In this document: positions 41,271 to 46,069 of the stretch, one piece after another
Layout of the letters: each line of letters starts with the position of its first letter
How positions within the stretch are numbered: position 1 is the stretch's first letter
NCBI RefSeq assembly: GCF_001552715.1
Contig: NZ_BCRS01000024.1
Coordinates: 1-46,069 of the forward strand
Length of the DNA stretch: 46,069 bases
Direction of reading: 5' to 3'
Source of the DNA: Mycolicibacterium vaccae NBRC 14118 = CIP 105934
Lineage (GTDB): Bacteria; Actinomycetota; Actinomycetes; Mycobacteriales; Mycobacteriaceae
Position numbers and translations under genes: made by a program
Notes under the pieces: model-generated
Databases searched by the model: none
The model's input: the letters and a program-made list of their open reading frames with translations, nothing else
Told to the model about the DNA's origin: nothing

Positions 41271-43019
41271 TCAGGCCACGGCGGTCGAACCCGGGCTCCG
41301 TCCCCCACCCCGCCCCGGCAGCGGATCGGTGCATACGGCGACGGTCGGGGTCACCGGGCAGACGTCGCGCGCGGTCGCGTACGCGGTCAGCCCAGGCGCG
41401 TCGACGGTCGACGGCGGATCCAGCCACAGACCGGTGACCAGGCCGACCGGTGACACCGCGGGCCGGTAGAGCCGATCGGTGTAGGTGCCGTCGAGCATGT
41501 CGTTGATCCAGCCCGCGGACAGGATCTCGTTGGCCTCCACATTCCACGGAGACGAGAACCCGGTGGCCAGATAGGCTATGAACTGCACCAGCCCGCTGGT
41601 GCTCTGCATGGAGTCGGAATGGTGTCCGCCACGGACCAGCACACCCGTGAACATGCCCGGCCTGACCTGATTGAGGCGTTGGCTGGCGTGCCCTCTGTTG
41701 TTCCATGCACCGGGGGTCGCGGCGAGGTTGTACACCGGGATCGAACGCGGGATCTTCGCCAGATCGGCCCTCAGCACCCCGTACTGGCCGGCGCCGTCGA
41801 GCATGACCACACCCGCGAGATCGCCGGCCAGGCCCCGCTCGACCATGTACCTCGCGGTGCCCGCGGCCAGACCTCCGCCTGCGGAGTGCCCGACCAACAC
41901 CACACGCGTCGGCAGGGCGTTGCGCCACCCGGCCTGCCGGGCGCTGGCGGTGAGGGCCTCGCGATCGCCGGAGAACAGGTCGGCGATCGCGCGGTGCGTG
42001 GCGGGCAAGGTCAGCGGGAAGTTGTCGGTGTCGAAGACATTCCAGGTCAGCGTCGGCGCGACCACGATGCTGTGCGTCTTCTCGGCGAGATAGGCCGCGG
42101 TTGCGGTGTAGAACGACGCGCTCGCGAGCATGCCGTGCTGCAGGTAGATCAGGCCCTTCGGCGCGGTCTTGCCGGGCGGGAAGTACCAGTCGGCCGAGAC
42201 GACGACACCGTTGCCCAGGTCCAGCGACGACCTCTCGACCCGGACCCGGCTGCCGAACGGCGCCCGGGCCGGTCCGGCGAGGAACTGCATCGTGCCGGTG
42301 TACCAGTTGTAGAACATCGTGCTGATGTCCTCGACGACGTCGAAGAGGTTGAACGCCGACGCGCCGGCCCAGGGTGAACTCGCGGCCGCGAGTTGGATGA
42401 CGGCGGCGCCGTCGCGGGCCGACAGGTCGGTCTCGATGGAGTCGACGAGCGGTGACGGCGGCTCCGGTTCGGCCTCGGCTTCGGCTTCGGCCGGTCCGGT
42501 GGGCTCGCTGGGCTCGCTGATCGGGTCGGGGTCCGGCGTCGGCAGCGACTCCTCGGGCTCCGGCAGCGCGTGCCTGCCCGGCGTGGGCGCGGGAACCGCG
42601 GCCGAACCGGGCCACCCGTAGTCGGCATCCCCGCCGAGCTCATCGTCGGCAACGTCGTCGGCCTCTTCGGGGTCGTCGGCTCCCTCGTCACCTTCGGGCG
42701 CCCGCACGTCCTCGTCGCCGCCATTGTCCGGGTCGGTGCCCAGGTCGTCGTCCAGGTCGTCGTCCCGGTCGTCCCGGTCGTCTCCGGAATCGTCGTCAGC
42801 ATCCCGGTCGGTGTCCCCGTCGGCGTCTTTGGCGGGTGACGTCGTTGTATCGGCGCCACCGCCATCGTCCGAACTGGTCGAGGCCGGTTTGTCCGCAGAT
42901 CCCGAGCCTGTCGACGACCCGTCGTCCGCCGACGCCACCCCGGCACCGGCGAGCATCGCCGCCGAGAATCCCCCCGCCAGAACGCCTGCCCCCAGCCAGA
43001 CTCGATAGCGGTCGACCAT
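41271..43019 (-). CDS. Secreted alpha/beta hydrolase with long acidic linker (copy 2)
   Basis: A 582-residue paralogue of the following gene. The signal peptide is MVDRYRVWLGAGVLAGGFSA then AMLAGAGVASA. The linker at 33-190 is rich in Asp (DDDSGDDRDDRDDDLDDDLG at 75-94) and then Pro/Glu/Ala (EAEAEAEPEPPSP). The hydrolase domain has IYLQHGMLASASFY, the nucleophile S379 in VGHSAGGGLAAG, VVMLDGAG near 404-411 and a histidine in RGGHHSDSM. The protein backbone is shared with copy 1 but the linkers differ, so the linkers evolve fast. GGGAG lies just before the ATG at 43019. It leads a two-gene unit, 70 bases before copy 1, and a promoter candidate is at 43108-43135. Confidence 0.85.
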   Translation of the reverse strand: MVDRYRVWLGAGVLAGGFSAAMLAGAGVASADDGSSTGSGSADKPASTSSDDGGGADTTTSPAKDADGDTDRDADDDSGDDRDDRDDDLDDDLGTDPDNGGDEDVRAPEGDEGADDPEEADDVADDELGGDADYGWPGSAAVPAPTPGRHALPEPEESLPTPDPDPISEPSEPTGPAEAEAEAEPEPPSPLVDSIETDLSARDGAAVIQLAAASSPWAGASAFNLFDVVEDISTMFYNWYTGTMQFLAGPARAPFGSRVRVERSSLDLGNGVVVSADWYFPPGKTAPKGLIYLQHGMLASASFYTATAAYLAEKTHSIVVAPTLTWNVFDTDNFPLTLPATHRAIADLFSGDREALTASARQAGWRNALPTRVVLVGHSAGGGLAAGTARYMVERGLAGDLAGVVMLDGAGQYGVLRADLAKIPRSIPVYNLAATPGAWNNRGHASQRLNQVRPGMFTGVLVRGGHHSDSMQSTSGLVQFIAYLATGFSSPWNVEANEILSAGWINDMLDGTYTDRLYRPAVSPVGLVTGLWLDPPSTVDAPGLTAYATARDVCPVTPTVAVCTDPLPGRGGGRSPGSTAVA

Positions 43020-43107
43020 CACTCTCCCGTTGTCAGATATCACGCAGCGACACCACGGCCGGATCACCAAAACGGTTTTCAGACGCGGACACGCGATTCT
43101 GGCAAAC

Positions 43108-43135
43108 TTTATAGCCGGATAGCTAATATTTACAA
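43108..43135 (-). promoter_or_regulatory. Promoter candidate for the hydrolase pair
   Basis: On the minus strand TTGTAA (43135-43130), a 16-base spacer and TATAAA (43113-43108) resemble a strong sigma-70 promoter inside an AT-rich island at about 43105-43150. The transcription start would be near 43101, about 80 bases before the ATG at 43019. Nothing else is recognised in the 237 bases between that ATG and the mkl terminator. Confidence 0.45.
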
Positions 43136-43256
43136 GAGGAAATTAACGTCGGCGCGTAGCGACGCCTCTCCGAAGCCACTCCCGGCGCAAATCCGCACGC
43201 AGCGGCACATGTGGGCACATCGATCGGTGCCACAGCGCAGGGACAGCAGATGTGAA

Positions 43257-43286
43257 ACACCACCCGGCGCTGGCGCCGGGTGGTGT
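43257..43286 (-). terminator. Intrinsic terminator after mkl
   Basis: Arms ACACCACCCGGCGC (43257-43270) and GCGCCGGGTGGTGT (43273-43286) form a 14-base stem with a tiny loop, 21 bases below the mkl stop, with TTT following on the minus strand. Confidence 0.9.
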
Positions 43287-43307
43287 GACGAGATCAGAGT
43301 TGGCGAA

Positions 43308-44381
43308 TCAGCGCTCGCCGGCGACCGGGATGCGCCCGGTCGGGGCGTCATCCTCGACCCGCTGCTGCGTGTCGTCGGGGTAATCCTGCGACGAGTAGCT
43401 GCTCTGGCGGTCGAGATCCTCGCGGATCGCGGACTGGGCGGCGGGCGGCAGGGTGTGCATGATCTCCCGCACGCGGGCCTGACGGCGAGCGACCGCCTTG
43501 CGCTCCGGCATACCCGGGGTTGCCTGCACCTGCGGCGGCACGCCCTCGATCTCCTCGGTACCACCATCGTGGTGACCGGCGTCCACCATGGCCTGCTCTT
43601 CGGCCATCGTCGACTCGTCCTTCTCCTCGGACATACCGATCGGACCGATGCGGCGACCGTTGAGGAACTGCTTGACCACCGGCTCGTCCGAGGTCAGCAG
43701 CACCTCGCGGGGGCCGAACATGACCAGGTGCTTGCGGAACAGCATGCCCATGTTGTCGGGCACCGTCCGCGCGATGTTGATGTTGTGCGTGACGATCAGG
43801 ATCGTGCAGTCGATCTGCGCGTTGATGTCGATCAGCAGCTGCGAGAGGTAGGCGGTACGCACGGGGTCCAGACCGGAGTCCGGCTCGTCGCAGAGGATGA
43901 TCTGCGGGTCCAGCACCAGCGACCGGGCCAGGCCGGCACGCTTGCGCATACCGCCGGAAATCTCGCCGGGGAACTTGTCCTCGTCACCGGCCAGACCCAC
44001 GAGGTCCAGCTTCTCCATGACGACCTTGCGGATCTCGCTTTCCTTCTTCTTCGTGTGCTCACGAAGCGGGAACGCGGTGTTGTCGTACAGGCTCATCGAG
44101 CCGAAGAGTGCGCCGTCCTGGAACATCACGCCGAACAGCGTGCGGATCTCGTAGAGCTCCTTGGCCGAGCACTCGATGATGTTGGTGCCGTCGACGATGA
44201 TCTTGCCGCGCTCCGGGCGCAGCAGACCGATCAGCGACTTCAGGAACACGGACTTGCCGGTACCGGACGGCCCGAGCAGAACGCTGACCTCTCCGGCGGG
44301 CAGATCGAAGGTCACGTCCTCCCAGATTCGCTGGGCTCCGAAGGACTTCGTCAGTCCCTCAACCTGAATGCCAATGCCCAC
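43308..44381 (-). CDS. mkl: Mce-transporter ATPase Mkl (MceG)
   Basis: A 357-residue ABC ATPase of the Mkl/MceG group, which in mycobacteria powers the Mce lipid and sterol importers encoded elsewhere. Walker A is GPSGTGKS (37-44), the signature is ISGGMRKRAGLARSL near 141-155, Walker B is IILCDEPDSGLDP near 161-173, and VTHNINIAR carries the switch histidine. A charged C-terminal extension of about 100 residues after NGRRIGPIGMSEEKDES is typical of MceG and absent from ordinary ABC ATPases. The start is GTG at 44381 after AAGGA. A perfect hairpin with a T-rich tail stands between it and rplL. Confidence 0.96.
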   Translation of the reverse strand: MGIGIQVEGLTKSFGAQRIWEDVTFDLPAGEVSVLLGPSGTGKSVFLKSLIGLLRPERGKIIVDGTNIIECSAKELYEIRTLFGVMFQDGALFGSMSLYDNTAFPLREHTKKKESEIRKVVMEKLDLVGLAGDEDKFPGEISGGMRKRAGLARSLVLDPQIILCDEPDSGLDPVRTAYLSQLLIDINAQIDCTILIVTHNINIARTVPDNMGMLFRKHLVMFGPREVLLTSDEPVVKQFLNGRRIGPIGMSEEKDESTMAEEQAMVDAGHHDGGTEEIEGVPPQVQATPGMPERKAVARRQARVREIMHTLPPAAQSAIREDLDRQSSYSSQDYPDDTQQRVEDDAPTGRIPVAGER

Positions 44382-44410
44382 GCGAATTCCTTCCGCCCAA
44401 AACTAAACGA

Positions 44411-44439
44411 CAAGCCACAGGATCCCGCCCTGTGGCTTG
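44411..44439 (-). terminator. Hairpin with T-rich tail in the mkl leader (attenuator-like)
   Basis: Arms CAAGCCACAGG (44411-44421) and CCTGTGGCTTG (44429-44439) pair perfectly over 11 bases with a seven-base loop. On the minus strand the stem is followed by TCGTTTAGTTTT and then the mkl ribosome-binding site. It could be a second terminator for rplJ-rplL or a leader element controlling mkl. Confidence 0.6.
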
Positions 44440-44514
44440 AGTCACTGTAACCTACGCCGGTTCGCCGTAACACTCGGTCTGCCGACAAGGTCGACGACTT
44501 CGAGTCACAGACAA

Positions 44515-44551
44515 CTGTGGGGCCGGCCCGTTTGCCAGGCCGACCCCACAG
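44515..44551 (-). terminator. Terminator after rplL
   Basis: Arms CTGTGGGG (44515-44522) and CCCCACAG (44544-44551), extended inward by CGGCC/GGCCG with one mismatch, form a long stem 17 bases below the rplL stop. The T-tail is weak, so some read-through is expected. Confidence 0.75.
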
Positions 44552-44568
44552 CGTTCAGATGTGGCGAA

Positions 44569-44958
<390 letters not shown>

Positions 44959-44996
44959 GGTGATGGTCCTTCCTGATTACTTCGGTGGGGGGTTTG

Positions 44997-45536
44997 TTAC
45001 GCGGCGGATTCGGAGTTTTCCGAACCGGCCTTCTTTTCCTGCAGAGCTGCGGCCAGGCGGGCGACCTGGGACGCGGGGGCTGCGAACAGCGCCGCGGCCT
45101 GGGACTGCTTCGCCTTGAGTGCGCCGGCCATCTTGGACAGCAGCACCTCGCGCGACTCGAGATCGGCGATCCGCTCGACCTCGGAGACGGTCAGCGCGCG
45201 ACCGTCCATGTAGCCGCCCTTGACGACCAGTGCCTTGTTGTCCTTGGCGAACTTCTTGAGCGCCTTCGCGGCGTCGACGGGCTCGCCGTCGATGAACGCG
45301 ATGGCGGTCGGGCCGGTGAAGAGCTCGTCGAGCCCCTCGATGCCCGCCTCCGCCGCGGCACGCTTCACCAAGGTGTTCTTGGCGACGGTGTAGGTCGTCG
45401 TCGAACCCAGCGACCTACGCAGCTCGGCAAGGTTGGACACCGTCAGGCCGCGGTACTCGGTGACGACGGTGGCCGTCGCCTCCTTGAACTTCTCGGCGAT
45501 GTCGGCGACCGCGGTGGCCTTGTCAGCCTTGGCCAT
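44997..45536 (-). CDS. rplJ: 50S ribosomal protein L10
   Basis: A 179-residue protein that joins the L7/L12 dimers to the ribosome. The N-terminal rRNA-binding domain begins [20 protein letters not shown] and contains [20 protein letters not shown] and [16 protein letters not shown]. The C-terminal helix that binds L7/L12 is [20 protein letters not shown]. The ATG at 45536 has GGAGG nine bases before it; the frame is open upstream into the leader but is not conserved as protein. It is first in rplJ-rplL, behind a structured leader. Confidence 0.98.
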   Translation of the reverse strand: MAKADKATAVADIAEKFKEATATVVTEYRGLTVSNLAELRRSLGSTTTYTVAKNTLVKRAAAEAGIEGLDELFTGPTAIAFIDGEPVDAAKALKKFAKDNKALVVKGGYMDGRALTVSEVERIADLESREVLLSKMAGALKAKQSQAAALFAAPASQVARLAAALQEKKAGSENSESAA

Positions 45537-45790
45537 GCTTGCCTCCTCGTGATGGTTGGGATGTCCACCAACCGCAGGGCCCGAGAGGCGACTGAGAAGC
45601 CCGGAAAACACAAGCGCCCCGACACAGACAGGTCGGGGCGCACAGAGTACGTAACAGACGTACCAGCCTCGTCCTCCTGCGTGGGCCGCCGGATATCTGA
45701 TGAGCCGCTTGCGCGAAGAACAACAGATGTGTCCGGACCTTCAACCGATTGCTCGGTGACCGACGGTCTTCGGTGGAACCGGACCAGGAT
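45537..45790 (-). promoter_or_regulatory. Candidate L10 leader (autoregulatory 5' UTR of rplJ-rplL)
   Basis: The region between the sugar-kinase stop and the rplJ start contains no gene. On the minus strand its strongest structure is GCGCCCCGAC (45614-45623) paired with GTCGGGGCGC (45632-45641), an 8-base loop, and a following TTGTGTTTT, which reads as an attenuator. In many bacteria L10 with L7/L12 binds a leader of this kind to limit its own synthesis. The fold of the protein-binding part cannot be confirmed by eye. Confidence 0.5.
45614..45641 (-). terminator. Terminator-like hairpin inside the rplJ leader
   Basis: A perfect 10-base stem (GCGCCCCGAC/GTCGGGGCGC) is followed on the minus strand by TTGTGTTTTCC. 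It stands 78 bases before the rplJ ATG, in the position of an attenuator rather than an operon end. Confidence 0.7.
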
Positions 45791-45807
45791 AGCGTGCCGT
45801 GCCGCGA

Positions 45808-46069
45808 TCAGCCAAAACGCGGGGGCCGCGCCAGCGCGGCCGCCCCGACCAGGCCCGCATCACCGCCGAGTTCGGCCGGCACCACCCGCAGCCCGCCCAG
45901 GAAGTCCAGCCCCGCGTACGAGGTCAGGGCCTCGCGCAGCGGATCGAACAGCAGGGCGCCGGCTTTGGCGACCCCGCCGCCGACAACGACGAGGTCGAGG
46001 TCGCACACCGCGGCCACCGACGCGATCGTGCGCGCCAGCGCGTCGGCGCCGCGACCGAACGCGCGCAGC
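45808..46069 (-). CDS. ROK-family sugar kinase (C-terminal end; cut by window edge)
   Basis: Only the last 87 codons are in the window. The visible part contains ADALARTIASVAAVCDLDLV, VVGGGVAKAGALLFDPLREA and VPAELGGDAGLVGAAALAR, the C-terminal signatures of ROK glucokinase-like proteins, which phosphorylate hexoses with ATP or polyphosphate. The ROK zinc motif and the catalytic aspartate lie outside the window. Position beside rplJ matches the putative sugar kinase Rv0650 (recalled). The stop is TGA at 45808-45810. Confidence 0.85.
   Translation of the reverse strand, partial: LRAFGRGADALARTIASVAAVCDLDLVVVGGGVAKAGALLFDPLREALTSYAGLDFLGGLRVVPAELGGDAGLVGAAALARPPRFG

Overview
The window is high-GC actinobacterial DNA and almost certainly comes from a mycobacterium, most likely a fast-growing Mycolicibacterium-type species. 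The evidence is a set of mycobacterial signatures in one place: the mycofactocin genes, an mkl/mceG ATPase, a DUF222/HNH (13E12-type) protein with a mycobacterial SOS box, a KstR-like operator, DUF3558 and DUF3060 exported proteins, and the order rplJ-rplL ... mkl ... rpoB-rpoC ... end ... fadE8 ... rpsL-rpsG-fusA-tuf ... mft. From memory this is the order around Rv0650 to Rv0696 of M. tuberculosis, read here in reverse. Species is not determined.

Left part (1-15060). The mycofactocin biosynthesis genes run leftward (mftA, B, C, D, E and the first 277 codons of mftF), with mftR divergent. They include the 30-residue precursor MftA and a small inverted repeat in the shared mftR/mftA control region. 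An ECF sigma factor and a three-domain VOC protein follow mftR. Next come a DUF222/HNH gene whose start codon lies inside an SOS box, and a ferredoxin-reductase-like flavoprotein. An Lrp regulator diverges from an amidinohydrolase plus ornithine aminotransferase pair, a probable arginine-to-glutamate-semialdehyde route. Then follow a mycofactocin-type SDR behind a KstR-like operator, a SHOCT membrane protein and a secreted cutinase.

Middle (15158-31576). The str operon (rpsL-rpsG-fusA-tuf, ending in a strong terminator) lies below a TetR gene. Two DUF3558 lipoproteins are divergent from two DUF3060 proteins. A tightly overlapping leftward operon encodes an AidB/FadE8-like acyl-CoA dehydrogenase, a PaaX-like regulator and a crotonase. 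After it come a cupin, a PAP2 membrane enzyme, endonuclease IV with a TetR gene, a divergent oxidoreductase plus NmrA pair with a well-defined promoter/operator, and a CaCA-type cation antiporter.

Right part (31614-46069). rpoC and rpoB are followed upstream by two tandem paralogous secreted alpha/beta hydrolases with long acidic linkers. Beyond them lie mkl/mceG, rplL, rplJ with a candidate autoregulatory leader, and the C-terminal end of a ROK-family sugar kinase. Rifampicin-region and streptomycin-region residues in RpoB and RpsL are wild type.

No tRNA, rRNA, CRISPR array, insertion sequence or prophage was recognised. The items most worth following up are the KstR-like box on the mycofactocin-linked SDR, the sigma/VOC pair with two start sites, the arginine module inserted in the mft neighbourhood, the double operator at the TetR/oxidoreductase promoter, and the acidic-linker hydrolase pair.
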